DNA from: an uncultured Chryseobacterium sp.
GTDB taxonomy: Bacteria; Bacteroidota; Bacteroidia; Flavobacteriales; Weeksellaceae
Assembly: GCA_913778085.1 (NCBI GenBank)
Contig: CAJYXJ010000014.1
Coordinates: forward strand, 202,917 to 266,916
Length of the DNA: 64,000 nt
Reading direction: 5' to 3'
The position numbers and the translations under genes were made by a program. Within the stretch, counting starts at the first letter, position 1, and every line of letters starts with the position of its first letter. Of the stretch, positions 26,516-35,411 are shown one piece after another. The notes below the pieces were generated by a model that saw nothing but the letters and a program-made list of their open reading frames with translations, was not told the DNA's origin and ran no database searches.

Positions 26516-28534
26516 TTAAAACATTTTCTTAAAACTGTACTTCAGTAGGTTCATAAATCCAGGTTCGATAATATCGATGCCTAATCCGAAATTACTGTCG
26601 GCAATGGTATGGTGATCGGCCCTAAATTTTTCAAATGCTTCCTGCGGGATCTCGAGATTTACCAGCGGCTTAAATTCAATGTTCACCGTAGCTCCGTTTT
26701 TAGTCACTTTTTTACGGCTTAAAAAATCAAAATACGGATTACGAATCGTGCTTTCCTGAGTGGTGTATTTCTCTTCGGTATCGATTTTCTGGTCCGTATA
26801 CAGATTGATCTCATATTTTTCACTGTCGAAATTATGCCAGAACGGAAGATCTTTGTGGATAAAATCCCGTGCACTGGCCTTCACCACGTTCCGGTCGAAG
26901 TACATCAAAAAACGGTCGCCTTTGGGATCGGTATAATACGGATTATTCACGGAGGCTGTATACTGTATTTTAAACTCATTCAGCTTTCGGTCGTCGCTCA
27001 CCATATCAATGACGGCATCATTAAAAATATTTCGGACATCGGTTCCGTTACGGTCGCCGGAATAATTCAGACTGTAGAAAAGGAAATTGTTCCAGCTGTC
27101 GATCACTTCCCGCTTGTTGGTATTCTTGAAGTACCGTCTCATGGCGTTGGCACGGTTCCCTTTATAAGTTGTCGTAAGAACCAAATTTCCGGTTTTACCT
27201 TGTACATTGAAATCCACTTTTTCATCAATGCAGAAATAAGGATATTTATATGGTTTTCTTTGTTTCAGTTCCTGGTCAGGTTTTACTTCAAGATAATGCA
27301 TAAAATAAATAAATCCCCGGTTTTCAAGCAATCCGAACTCATCCCGTACGGTAGCATCTACAAAATACTCTTCTCCTTTATGGTTGATTTTGACAATCGC
27401 GTGGTTGAAAGTCAGCAACGATGGCAAATAATATTTAATATAAAAATCGGTATGGAAATTAACGAGGACGATGGATGATTCTACTCCAATGTAATCCAGG
27501 ATTACCTTCAGCAAAACGGATTTCGCCTTGCAGTCGCCCTGTTTGTTTTCATAGGTAACGGCAGGTTCCTGCGGCTTATGGCCGTTCATTTCATCGGCAT
27601 TAAAAATATAGTAAATATTGTTCTGTACATACTCAATGGCGAACTGCATCTTTTCATCCTGGTCTGCAATGGCATCCAGCTTTTCAATAAGGTTAGGGGC
27701 AAAGTTCTGCAATGATGCCTGACTGAATACTTCCCCATAGATCGGCGCGATGTAGTTGGATAGCTCTTTCCAGCTGCGGTCCGTAGCAAAATCGATGTAC
27801 GGAAAAATCTCGCGGCTGGCATCCACCGGATTGATGTAGTTCTCCAGCCTGAAAATAAACTCTTCCCCTTTATTCAGGTAATGGATTTCCGGATCCAGAA
27901 CGGTTCCGGCTTCATCGCGGAAAAAGGTCTTTTTGCACGCTACTTTCTGTTCGCGGTCGTTGATAAAAGTAAAAGTATAGCTTCCGTACGCCCAGTAGCT
28001 GTCCGGGCTTACCCAAACATATTTCGCAAATTCTTTTCTCAGGAAATCACGTTCGCTGAATACTTTTACCCGGGAATCTTCCATGATCAGGATATCATTG
28101 AGCCTAAGGTCCTTTATAGTAATATTGATTTTTTTGTTGCTGCTCAGGATCCCGCCACTGCTCTGGTTTTCACTGTCGAGCACCTTTATTTTGGTGTCAG
28201 GGATTTTGTCGATCATTACGCCGTCTCTTACGACGCTGATACGGTGGATATGGTAAACTTCATTTTCTTCCACTACAATATCGGAAACGGATGCCCTTTC
28301 GAGATTCGCCGGCTCATTCAGTGTATAGGCCATGCAGACGTACTCACTGTTTTCATTATTTCCGGTGCGGTATTTTTTATCTAAAAAATAGCAGAAATCT
28401 TTTCCCTCATCAATCTGGTGTTTCGCAAATTCAGATTCTCTGATCCGTTCGAGAAGCTCGTGATCTTCTATATTTCCTGCCCATGCTTCCGTTTTCCCGA
28501 TCCTGTAATTTTCAATTTCAAGTTGATTATCCAT
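26516..28534 (-). CDS. DUF3857 and transglutaminase-like domain protein
   Basis: A 672-residue protein of the DUF3857/transglutaminase-like group common in Bacteroidota. The N-terminal 280 residues fit DUF3857, the middle has the papain-like triad order of a transglutaminase core: Cys in QGDCKAKSVLL, His in LTFNHAIVKI and Asp in EYFVDAT. The C-terminal part is a beta-rich DUF2569/immunoglobulin-like region. The start at 28534 (MDNQLEIENY) was chosen because the 16 codons before it look like leader sequence. No signal peptide follows this start, which is unusual for the group, so it may act in the cytoplasm. Substrate unknown. It is followed by a strong terminator and stands alone. Confidence 0.75.
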   Translation of the reverse strand: MDNQLEIENYRIGKTEAWAGNIEDHELLERIRESEFAKHQIDEGKDFCYFLDKKYRTGNNENSEYVCMAYTLNEPANLERASVSDIVVEENEVYHIHRISVVRDGVMIDKIPDTKIKVLDSENQSSGGILSSNKKINITIKDLRLNDILIMEDSRVKVFSERDFLRKEFAKYVWVSPDSYWAYGSYTFTFINDREQKVACKKTFFRDEAGTVLDPEIHYLNKGEEFIFRLENYINPVDASREIFPYIDFATDRSWKELSNYIAPIYGEVFSQASLQNFAPNLIEKLDAIADQDEKMQFAIEYVQNNIYYIFNADEMNGHKPQEPAVTYENKQGDCKAKSVLLKVILDYIGVESSIVLVNFHTDFYIKYYLPSLLTFNHAIVKINHKGEEYFVDATVRDEFGLLENRGFIYFMHYLEVKPDQELKQRKPYKYPYFCIDEKVDFNVQGKTGNLVLTTTYKGNRANAMRRYFKNTNKREVIDSWNNFLFYSLNYSGDRNGTDVRNIFNDAVIDMVSDDRKLNEFKIQYTASVNNPYYTDPKGDRFLMYFDRNVVKASARDFIHKDLPFWHNFDSEKYEINLYTDQKIDTEEKYTTQESTIRNPYFDFLSRKKVTKNGATVNIEFKPLVNLEIPQEAFEKFRADHHTIADSNFGLGIDIIEPGFMNLLKYSFKKMF

Positions 28535-29002
28535 ATTCTTATTGCTGATTGTACAATTTGGTATTTTAAAAAGGTAGATCAAATTAGGGATTTAATGGCA
28601 AAAAAACAAGAGTAAAAAATTGAAGATATTTCTTTAATGAGATTAAAGGTTTGGAAGCCGGATGCTGGAAGTTTTTCTCCGTCGATCTAACATCCAATGG
28701 AAACTTAACTGTCAAATCGTATTGCTTATTATTCTGTTATGACGAACCCTATTTAAAATTCTGATCCATTACTTATCCTTTTCTCTCCTATTTAATTTAA
28801 CGCATAAAAATCAAAACAATTAAACCAAATTTATGTTATTTAAAACCTAATCATCTTTCTACAAAAAATCCTTTCCAGCGTGTTGGAAAGGATCAATTTA
28901 TTAGTCAAAAACAACAGTTTGTCCTATTGTTTTACCGGATATCATCAGTTTTCATTATTGATCAGCCGATGAATTCCATATCTATTTTACAGTTAAAGTG
29001 AT
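28535..29002. other. Intergenic gap, no gene seen
   Basis: This 468-base gap separates two minus-strand genes. It should hold the promoter of the transglutaminase-like gene and carries the terminator of the SPFH gene (listed separately). I see no ORF or repeat family in the rest. Confidence 0.5.
28863..28893 (-). terminator. Intrinsic terminator of the SPFH gene
   Basis: On the minus strand ATCCTTTCCAA pairs with TGGAAAGGAT around a short loop and is followed by six T. It lies 110 bases past the stop of the SPFH gene. Confidence 0.7.
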
Positions 29003-29929
29003 TTACAAATCTTTCTTCTTTGTCGGATCAGTTACCGGGATGTATTCGTCCATTTTCTGGGTCGCCGCCATGGAAACCACCAAGTCATTCAGCATGGTAC
29101 TGGCCGCAGTAGGCGAATTAGGCAAAAGCACGAGGTTGCTCCGGTTGTTGGCGCCTATGGAACTTAGGGTATCGTAATGCTGCGTCACTACAATCAGGGC
29201 CGATGCTTCCTGGGCATTGATGTTGGCGGCATTCAGCATTTTTACCGATTCCTCCAGTCCTTTTGCAATTTCTCGTCTTTGATCGGCAATTCCCTGTCCC
29301 TGCAGCTTTTTGGATTCCGCTTCGGCTTTCGCTACGGCAACGATCCGTATTCTCTGGGCTTCAGATTCATATTCGGCAGCGGTTTTTTCTCTCTCGGCAG
29401 CATTGATTCGGTTCATGGCATGCTTTACCTGCTCATCGGGATCGATATCCGTCACCAGGGCTTTGATGATGTCATATCCATAACTCTGCATCGCATCCTG
29501 CAGTTCACTTTTTACAGCAATAGCGATGTCATCTTTCCTTACGAATACATCATCCAGACGTGTTTTCGGCACTTCGGCACGCACCACATCAAATACATAG
29601 GAAGTAATTTGGTTTTCCGGGTTTTCCAGCCGGTAGTAAGCGTCCTTTACATTTTCTCTGATCACCTGGTACTGCACGGAAACTTTCATTTTAATAAAGA
29701 CATTGTCCAGGGTTTTGGTATCGATAATAACATCCAGCTGCTGGATTCTGAGGTTCAGCCGTTTAGCAATCTGGTCAAGAAAAGGGATTTTCAGGTGCAG
29801 CCCTGCATGGCTCACCTTTAGAAATTTCCCCAACCGCTCTACGATAGCGGCAGATTCCTGTTTTACGGTAAAGAATGAAGCAAATAAAGTAATAAGGCCG
29901 ATAAAGGCCAATATTCCTGCGTACGCCAT
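29003..29929 (-). CDS. SPFH/Band 7 domain membrane protein (stomatin/QmcA-like)
   Basis: A 308-residue protein with one N-terminal membrane helix (MAYAGILAFIGLITLFASFF), then a Band 7 domain starting at VKQESAAIVERLGKF, the usual stomatin signature, and a coiled coil rich in Ala, Glu and Arg (AAEREKTAAEYESEAQRIR). The C-terminus is a loose tail. Family members form large ring assemblies in the membrane, and scaffold proteases or organise lipid microdomains. The usual partner NfeD is not next to it, so this is the QmcA/paraslipin type standing alone. The regulatory region is not evident. Confidence 0.9.
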   Translation of the reverse strand: MAYAGILAFIGLITLFASFFTVKQESAAIVERLGKFLKVSHAGLHLKIPFLDQIAKRLNLRIQQLDVIIDTKTLDNVFIKMKVSVQYQVIRENVKDAYYRLENPENQITSYVFDVVRAEVPKTRLDDVFVRKDDIAIAVKSELQDAMQSYGYDIIKALVTDIDPDEQVKHAMNRINAAEREKTAAEYESEAQRIRIVAVAKAEAESKKLQGQGIADQRREIAKGLEESVKMLNAANINAQEASALIVVTQHYDTLSSIGANNRSNLVLLPNSPTAASTMLNDLVVSMAATQKMDEYIPVTDPTKKKDL

Positions 29930-30278
29930 AATGTTTTCTTTTATTGGTTTGATGTAAGATAGGAATTTTCACCTGAAAAATCAAATATGCGGACAGGTTT
30001 CCAGGATGAATGGTAAATTCGCTGGGTTTGCTAATTTCCTGGCTACAGGGTCTGATTTTATCTGAGTTAAATTAACGCGAGGATCGCAAGGCTTTTTTGA
30101 TTATATTGAGAATAATTTTTCGATCGCAAAGGTACTTCGACAGGCTCAGCATAGACTATTCACTCAGCAAATGATAGCAGTGGATAAATTAGTTGACAAT
30201 AATTGCTTCATTCTCATATTAAGAGGTACACCATTTGATCAGAGATAAATATTTGCGCATTCAACCTTCATTTATAAA
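29930..30278. other. Intergenic gap with a dispersed repeat segment
   Basis: No gene is evident. The segment 30123-30190 (AAGGTACTTCGACAGGCTCA and on) closely matches 44983-45045, so it is a dispersed repeat copy. Confidence 0.55.
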
Positions 30279-30634
30279 TTCACCATTCACTTGCAAAGCA
30301 AAATTTACCTTTAGGACGACCACCCCGTCAAAAATTCCTTGAATTTTTGCCACCCCTCCAAAGGAGTGGAATTTTTCGGTTATGGTTTTTCTGAGTTTTC
30401 CTTTAATAAATAATTAACAAGCGGAGCAGATTGACCATTCACCATTTACCTGCGAAGCAGAATTCATCATTGTTCCAAAACTACCCCGTCAAAAATTCCT
30501 TCAGAATTTTCGCCACCCCTCCAAAGGAGTGGAATTTTTCGGTTACGGTTTTTCCGGATTTTCTTTTAATTAATAATTGACAAGCGGAGCGAATTCACCA
30601 TTCACTTGCGGAGCAAAATTCACCATTCACCACC
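30279..30634. repeat. Two tandem copies of a 155-165 bp intergenic repeat
   Basis: Units 30279-30433 and 30434-30596 share the order ACCATTCAC(C/T)T, CACCCCGTCAAAAATTCCTT, CCACCCCTCCAAAGGAGTGG, and ACAAGCGGAGC. Each unit holds an imperfect inverted pair (AAAATTC and GAATTTT around). A third partial copy follows at 30597-30630, and the core recurs at 46857-46915. No coding potential. Confidence 0.8.
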
Positions 30635-31993
30635 CTACACCGTCATCCCGATATCAATTCCTTTGATCTTACGGTAGAGGTCGGTGGCGTAATTGTCCGT
30701 CATGCCGGAAACGAAATCGATAACGCCCAATACTTTCTGGTAATCGGTTCCATTATCGTAAATGAACTGTTTCGGGATCAGCTTCAGCGCTTTGGTATCG
30801 TAGGATTTCCTTTTTTCTTCAGGTTTAAGAATGGACGGAATAAAGTGGTCAAGCAATTCGTACATGACATTATAGCCCGCATTCTCAATTTCCACGACGG
30901 CTTTGTGGTTGTATATTTTTTCAATCGAAAAGCTTTCGATGTCCTGCAAGGCTTTGTTTTCATCTTTATAAAGATCCAGCAGGGCTTTATCCAGGTTTCC
31001 GCTCAGTATCTTTTCAAAATCCTGCTTGTATCTTTCCATCGAGGTGTTGATGAGGGCATTGATGACCTTGGCCCGCAGGTAGGAAATCTGCTCGTTTTCG
31101 TTGGAGATGGAACTGAGCTTGCTTTCGATTCTTTTCACATCATCCGTTTCGGATTTTACCAATTCAAAAAACAGGTTTTTACAGTCGGCGGTAGAAACAA
31201 TGCCCAGGCGGTGCGCATCTTCCATATCAATGATGTTGTAGCAGATATCGTCCGCCGCTTCCACCAGCCATACAAACGGATGCCTTTTAAAGATATGCGG
31301 TTCCTCGCTTTCCGGAATTAATTGGGTTGCTTTTGCAATTTCCAGGAACACCTCTTTTTCATTCTGGAAAAAACCGAATTTTTTCCGGTGAACCACTCCT
31401 TTTGTTTTGGCAATGGCCTCACAGGGATATTTGGCAATGCTGGCAAGAGTAGAAAAGGTAAGCTGAATCCCTCCCGCATCTTTTCCCTGCTGTTGCTGGG
31501 CCAACACGCGGATCGCATTGGCATTTCCTTCAAAGTTCACCAGATCGGCCCACTCTTTTTCATTGAATTTCGGCTTCAGGTCCGATTCATTCCTCTCAAA
31601 ATAGCTCGCTATGGCATCTTCGCCGGAATGTCCGAAAGCCGGATTACCGACGTCATGGCACAGACAGCCCGCCGCAATAACGTTTCCTAAACTGTGAAGG
31701 TAAAAGCTTCTCGCCTCTTCGGTTAAATCACTTTTAAACTGATCGTGGATAAACTCCCCCATTACGCTTCCCAGGCTTCGTCCCACCGATGAAACTTCGA
31801 GCGAATGCGTCAGGCGGTTGTGCACGAATACACTTCCGGGCAACGGAAAAACCTGCGTTTTGTTCTGCAGCCTTCTGAAAGCCGATGAGAATATAATTCG
31901 GTCGAAATCTCTCTGGAAATCCGTTCTGGAAGCTTTAGTATGCGGATTATTGCCTGTACGCTGATTCGTGAAAATCTGGTTTAAGTTCATCAT
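30635..31993 (-). CDS. dgt: Deoxyguanosinetriphosphate triphosphohydrolase
   Basis: A 452-residue HD-domain enzyme that splits dGTP to deoxyguanosine and tripolyphosphate, controlling dNTP pools. The start FDRIIFSSAFRRLQNKTQVF is the conserved nucleotide-binding opening of the family; the metal site is given by HNRLTHSLEV (His), CHDVGNPAFGHSGE (the HD pair) and a later AADDICY segment with Asp. Length fits the bacterial 440-500 range. A second ATG follows the first and either may be used. The gene is single, with repeats on both sides. dGTPases also restrict phage in some bacteria, but nothing here points to that use. Confidence 0.92.
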   Translation of the reverse strand: MMNLNQIFTNQRTGNNPHTKASRTDFQRDFDRIIFSSAFRRLQNKTQVFPLPGSVFVHNRLTHSLEVSSVGRSLGSVMGEFIHDQFKSDLTEEARSFYLHSLGNVIAAGCLCHDVGNPAFGHSGEDAIASYFERNESDLKPKFNEKEWADLVNFEGNANAIRVLAQQQQGKDAGGIQLTFSTLASIAKYPCEAIAKTKGVVHRKKFGFFQNEKEVFLEIAKATQLIPESEEPHIFKRHPFVWLVEAADDICYNIIDMEDAHRLGIVSTADCKNLFFELVKSETDDVKRIESKLSSISNENEQISYLRAKVINALINTSMERYKQDFEKILSGNLDKALLDLYKDENKALQDIESFSIEKIYNHKAVVEIENAGYNVMYELLDHFIPSILKPEEKRKSYDTKALKLIPKQFIYDNGTDYQKVLGVIDFVSGMTDNYATDLYRKIKGIDIGMTV

Positions 31994-32407
31994 GCTTCAA
32001 AAATACTTTAAATTTTATTTTTTTTAATAAAAATGTTGGAATATTGAGTGAATTTTAGTGTTGGAACACGAAGGACACAGAGTTTTCTTAAATACTCACT
32101 GTTTTTAAGGTTCACAAAGCCATTTCATTTATGGGAGATAACAAAGATTAATGGTCACAATTATCGGAAATTATAGGATTTTTTGAACGCCAAGAGTAAA
32201 GATATTTTTTAATACTCACTGTTCACAGCCATTTCATTTATAAGAGATAACAAAGATTGGTGGTCACAATTATAGGAAATCGGAGGGTTTTGTTTAAATG
32301 ACAAGAACTCAGAGGCTTTTAAATATCTGCTGCTTTAAGTCTCACAAAGCCATTTCATTTATGAGAAATAACAGAGATTACCAGCCGCCATAATCAATCA
32401 TTATAAA
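31994..32407. repeat. Three tandem copies of a roughly 110-120 bp intergenic repeat
   Basis: The phrase CACAAAGCCATTTCATTTAT (or close) starts at about 32113, 32222 and 32341, each followed by GAGATAACA(A/G)AGATT and, in the first two, GGTCACAATTAT. A shorter related piece lies at 44872. No ORF is evident. The last copy ends just before the leader of the next gene. Confidence 0.75.
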
Positions 32408-32461
32408 TTGAAGAGTTTACGGCTTAAAAAAATTTCAGTAGTATTGTTACAAATTTCAAAT

Positions 32462-33520
32462 ATGAAAAGTCTGCTTATATTGCTATTTCCGGTATATCTG
32501 TTTTCCCAGGAAAACTGTTTTGATGATGGTGAAAAACATTACCCGTCCGGAGAAGGCTTCTCCCTGACTTCAGAAATGACTGAATTTATCCTGCTAAATA
32601 ATCCGAAACATATTAAATACAAAGAGAACAAAAGCAACGTCAGTTACGAACAGGATCAAATGTCCGATGAATATTCAGCAATGCCGCCGGACCAGAAAAT
32701 GCCTGAGCATAATAACCCGTTTACGGCCTTTCAAACATATTTTAAGAATCGGTTCCGCTATATCCGGTTTCAGAAAGTGGGGAAATCCTTATATGCGGTC
32801 GCAGTAAATCAATTCGGGAACTGGCTGCTGGAAATAAAGGGTGACAAGCCAAAAGCCTACTATATCGGATTCAGCAAAAATACCAATATCAACCATATAC
32901 AGAAGGATGAATTTATTAAGAACAATATCCTTTTCCTTGACGGAAGTTTTATCGGTATTAAAAAAGGAATACGGTTCGATGAATCGACCGCCGTAAAAGA
33001 TTTCCTGACCTTTGAAATCAATCTGGATGATATCAAAAAAGATTCTGACGGTGACGGGTACAACGATCTCTTTGAAAACCTGATTTTCCTGAATCCAAAT
33101 TCCCGTGATACGGATGGAGACGGGATTTCTGACTTTGAAGATCTCAATCCGCTACATGCCTCGGAAAAGAATAGGTTTACCGAACTTTTTGAAAACATTA
33201 TTGAGCCCGAAAGCAGTGGAGATTACCACGCAACCAGGGATCATTATTCTTTTGAAATCTATGAATCCGACTGCGTTTTTTTTCAGAAGATCCATCCTGG
33301 AAGTACCCGGGTACTCATATTCTCCGGCACTCAGGCCTATCAACTTAAAAATAATTCCAATGCTTCCGTGCTCGGTACTTTCTACGGAAGGATTAAAAAG
33401 GGTCCCGATGAAGCAACATTTTATATCCCTTATTTCAAAAGGTCAAGTGGTGGCAAAATAATTGCTGAATACAAGAACGGAAAATGGTCGCTCACTGAAG
33501 ACCAGGAATATAAAATCTAA
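32462..33520 (+). CDS. Secreted protein with thrombospondin type 3 calcium-binding repeats
   Basis: A 352-residue exported protein from the ATG at 32462, which gives a proper signal peptide (MKSLLILLFPVYLFS, cut before QEN); the longer reading from 32408 would bury it. The middle has two type 3 repeats, KDSDGDGYNDLFE and RDTDGDGISDFEDLNP, each a DxDxDG calcium loop. The N- and C-terminal parts are not recognised; the C-terminal 110 residues look beta-rich. Type 3 repeats in this group often sit in surface or secreted proteins. No C-terminal type IX sorting motif is seen. The stop is 4 bases before the DNA glycosylase start, so the two genes are co-transcribed, an odd pairing. Confidence 0.65.
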   Translation: MKSLLILLFPVYLFSQENCFDDGEKHYPSGEGFSLTSEMTEFILLNNPKHIKYKENKSNVSYEQDQMSDEYSAMPPDQKMPEHNNPFTAFQTYFKNRFRYIRFQKVGKSLYAVAVNQFGNWLLEIKGDKPKAYYIGFSKNTNINHIQKDEFIKNNILFLDGSFIGIKKGIRFDESTAVKDFLTFEINLDDIKKDSDGDGYNDLFENLIFLNPNSRDTDGDGISDFEDLNPLHASEKNRFTELFENIIEPESSGDYHATRDHYSFEIYESDCVFFQKIHPGSTRVLIFSGTQAYQLKNNSNASVLGTFYGRIKKGPDEATFYIPYFKRSSGGKIIAEYKNGKWSLTEDQEYKI

Positions 33521-33524
33521 AGCT

Positions 33525-34259
33525 ATGCCCGAAGGTCCTCCAATAGTTCTGATGAAAGAAGACCTGCAAAAGTTTGCAGGCGAAAAGGTAATTGAAGTAA
33601 AAGGAAGTTCCATAACGGAAACCTCGGAGATCAAAGGCCACATTTTACGGGAAGTAAAAACCTTCGGCAAACAAACTTTTCTTATTTTCGACAAAGCTAA
33701 TATCCGCATCCACCTGCTGATGTTCGGTTCCTACAGCCTGACGGAGAATAAAGCCCAGGCCCATACCCTGAAGCTCGGACTGGAATTCAAAGACGGAGGC
33801 ATGTATTTTTATACCTGTAACGTAAAACTTGTGAACCCTGAATTTATAGCCGGCCTCGACTGGGAAGCCGATGTGATGAGCGATGCATGGGATCCTGAAA
33901 AAGCGAAAAAGAAACTGAAAGACCGTCCGAAAATGATGGTTTGCGATGCGCTGATGGACCAGGATATTTTTGCCGGAGTTGGCAATATCATAAAAAATGA
34001 AGCCTTGTTCAGAGTCGGCATCCATCCTGAAACGTTAATCGGGCATCTTCCTCCTTCCAAGCTGAAAGCCATGATCGATGAAGCACGGACCTACAGCTTC
34101 GATTTCAAGAAATGGAAAAAAGCCAATGTCCTGAAAAAGAATTTTCAGGTCTATCACGAAAAGAAATGTCCGAAGTGCGGCGAGGAAATCCTTAAAAAGG
34201 AAACCGGCACCACCAAACGCACCAGCTTCTTCTGCAGGAACGACCAGAAACTTTACTGA
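33525..34259 (+). CDS. Fpg/Nei-family DNA glycosylase
   Basis: A 244-residue base-excision glycosylase/AP lyase. I chose the start at 33525 because it gives MPEGP, where Pro2 and Glu3 are the catalytic pair that must follow the initiator Met. The H2TH region is evident as QDIFAGVGNIIKNEALFRVGIHP. The end should hold a CxxC...CxxC zinc finger: the first pair CPKC is present and the third Cys is in SFFCRNDQKLY, but the fourth is Asp, so the finger lacks one ligand. Whether zinc is still bound is open. The family removes oxidised bases. The gene follows the calcium-repeat protein by 4 bases. Confidence 0.83.
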   Translation: MPEGPPIVLMKEDLQKFAGEKVIEVKGSSITETSEIKGHILREVKTFGKQTFLIFDKANIRIHLLMFGSYSLTENKAQAHTLKLGLEFKDGGMYFYTCNVKLVNPEFIAGLDWEADVMSDAWDPEKAKKKLKDRPKMMVCDALMDQDIFAGVGNIIKNEALFRVGIHPETLIGHLPPSKLKAMIDEARTYSFDFKKWKKANVLKKNFQVYHEKKCPKCGEEILKKETGTTKRTSFFCRNDQKLY

Positions 34260-34996
34260 AAAAACTTATCGCCTTACTGAGAGCGGCAAACATAATTATG
34301 ACTTTTTAAATCATAAAAACCGATAACGGACTTATCAAAAAAATTTACTTTCTTTTTTTTAGTCATTGATACTGACTTTTTTAATTTTTGCACATCATTA
34401 AATCTGTTTTTATGACCGATTGGCTGTAGTTAAACAGTCTGATCATGTACAGCTTTTTAAGACAATAAATTCCTACATCTACGTTAAACAGAAGACTTCT
34501 ACCGATTTAGCAAGGATTTTTTTAAAATGAAACCTGATTCTTTTTTACATTTACAAAACAAATCTCCAGCATCAGACGCAATGAAAATAAAAATTATAAC
34601 AATTTGATTTTCAGTAATGAAAATACAGATCCAAAATGCTTATCCTGATACCGGTTACTTTTAAATACTTTTTACCCTTCGAAGGTAATTTCATGAAACA
34701 GTATTTTAAAACAGCCCAATAATAAGTTTTTGTAACATTCCATATCCATACAAGTCAAAAATAAGTGATATAATATTGTCTCAAAAAATGTTATTATGTA
34801 TGGCATTTTTTCTTTTTTGGATTATCAACTTTTAAATGCAAGCGTCAGATTTATTAACAGATCAATAATTTTTTATACAAAACACAACAAAAGCCTTTAT
34901 AAATTTTTAATTTTATATTAAATTTATGTAAACTATTTTTATCGAAACCGTAAACAAAAACCACTTAAGACACTGATATACATCATGATTATTTGT
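34260..34996. other. Long AT-rich intergenic region without recognised genes
   Basis: About 740 bases with very low GC and no ORF that I trust. No family of the local repeats is present. It ends in the promoter of the small-ORF unit. Confidence 0.5.
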
Positions 34997-35027
34997 TTTG
35001 GAACATCATTTGAAAGTCGTAATATTG
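34997..35027 (+). promoter_or_regulatory. Bacteroidota promoter of the small-ORF/RNA unit
   Basis: TTTG (34997-35000), 19 bases, then TAATATTG (35020-35027), one mismatch from TAnnTTTG. Transcription should start near 35033, with 44 bases of leader before the ATG at 35077. Confidence 0.55.
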
Positions 35028-35076
35028 CAAATGTAAAATCGACAATAATAAATCAAATAATTAAAAATTCAACAAA

Positions 35077-35160
35077 ATGATCACTTACATCGGAATCGCA
35101 ACATGTTTAGTAGTTTTTGCTTCTTATTTTGCAACTGTTAAGAGAGAAGAGAGAAACTAA
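35077..35160 (+). CDS. 27-residue small membrane peptide
   Basis: A short ORF too small for usual calls. The product starts MITYIGIATCLVVFASYF, a single membrane-spanning segment, and ends in a charged tail (KREERN). Its promoter matches the flavobacterial consensus and a terminator lies about 185 bases past the stop, which supports expression. Small peptides of this shape (KdpF, CydX, CcoS-like) tune membrane complexes, but no partner gene is next to it. I do not recognise it. Confidence 0.5.
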   Translation: MITYIGIATCLVVFASYFATVKREERN

Positions 35161-35165
35161 TCAGA

Positions 35166-35290
35166 TTTTCCGGAACTGATTGACAGTTTCCGGAAAGACA
35201 CAAATGAATGACATTGTATATGTTTTCAATCCGTCAGAAAGATTGACCGCTCTTTTGCCCGAATCGGGTGAAAGGGCACCGAAAACATAG
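35166..35290 (+). ncRNA. Candidate structured RNA downstream of the small ORF
   Basis: Right after the small ORF there is a hairpin (TTTCCGGAAC at 35166-35175 with GTTTCCGGAAA at 35186-35196, one bulge) and then a three-way-junction-like fold closed by a perfect 9-bp stem, TATGTTTTC (35219-35227) with GAAAACATA (35281-35289). Inside are AATC/GATT (35228-35244) and an extended arm GCTCTTTT/GAAAGGGC capped by CCCG/CGGG (35249-35277). This does not match a riboswitch class I know. It may be a regulatory 3' region or a small RNA. Confidence 0.4.
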
Positions 35291-35344
35291 CAAAAGATTT
35301 TACACTAAGGAAGACAACTTTTAATTTTTATAATAGCCGATAGA

Positions 35345-35371
35345 GTCGAACATTGATTGTTCGGCTTTTTT
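35345..35371 (+). terminator. Terminator of the small-ORF/RNA unit
   Basis: GTCGAACA (35345-35352) pairs with TGTTCGGC (35358-35365) across a 5-base loop, followed by six T. It separates the unit from the AAA+ gene. Confidence 0.75.
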
Positions 35372-35411
35372 GTTGGATAAGCTTTATCTTTGCTGCCATA
35401 AATCTGAAGCA

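Noticed and set aside
26834-28384. Long plus-strand ORFs of 214 and 167 codons
   Set aside because: They lie entirely within the transglutaminase-like gene and read as His/Phe/Ile-rich antisense shadows.
29177-29821. 214-codon plus-strand ORF
   Set aside because: Antisense shadow of the SPFH gene with no recognisable motif.
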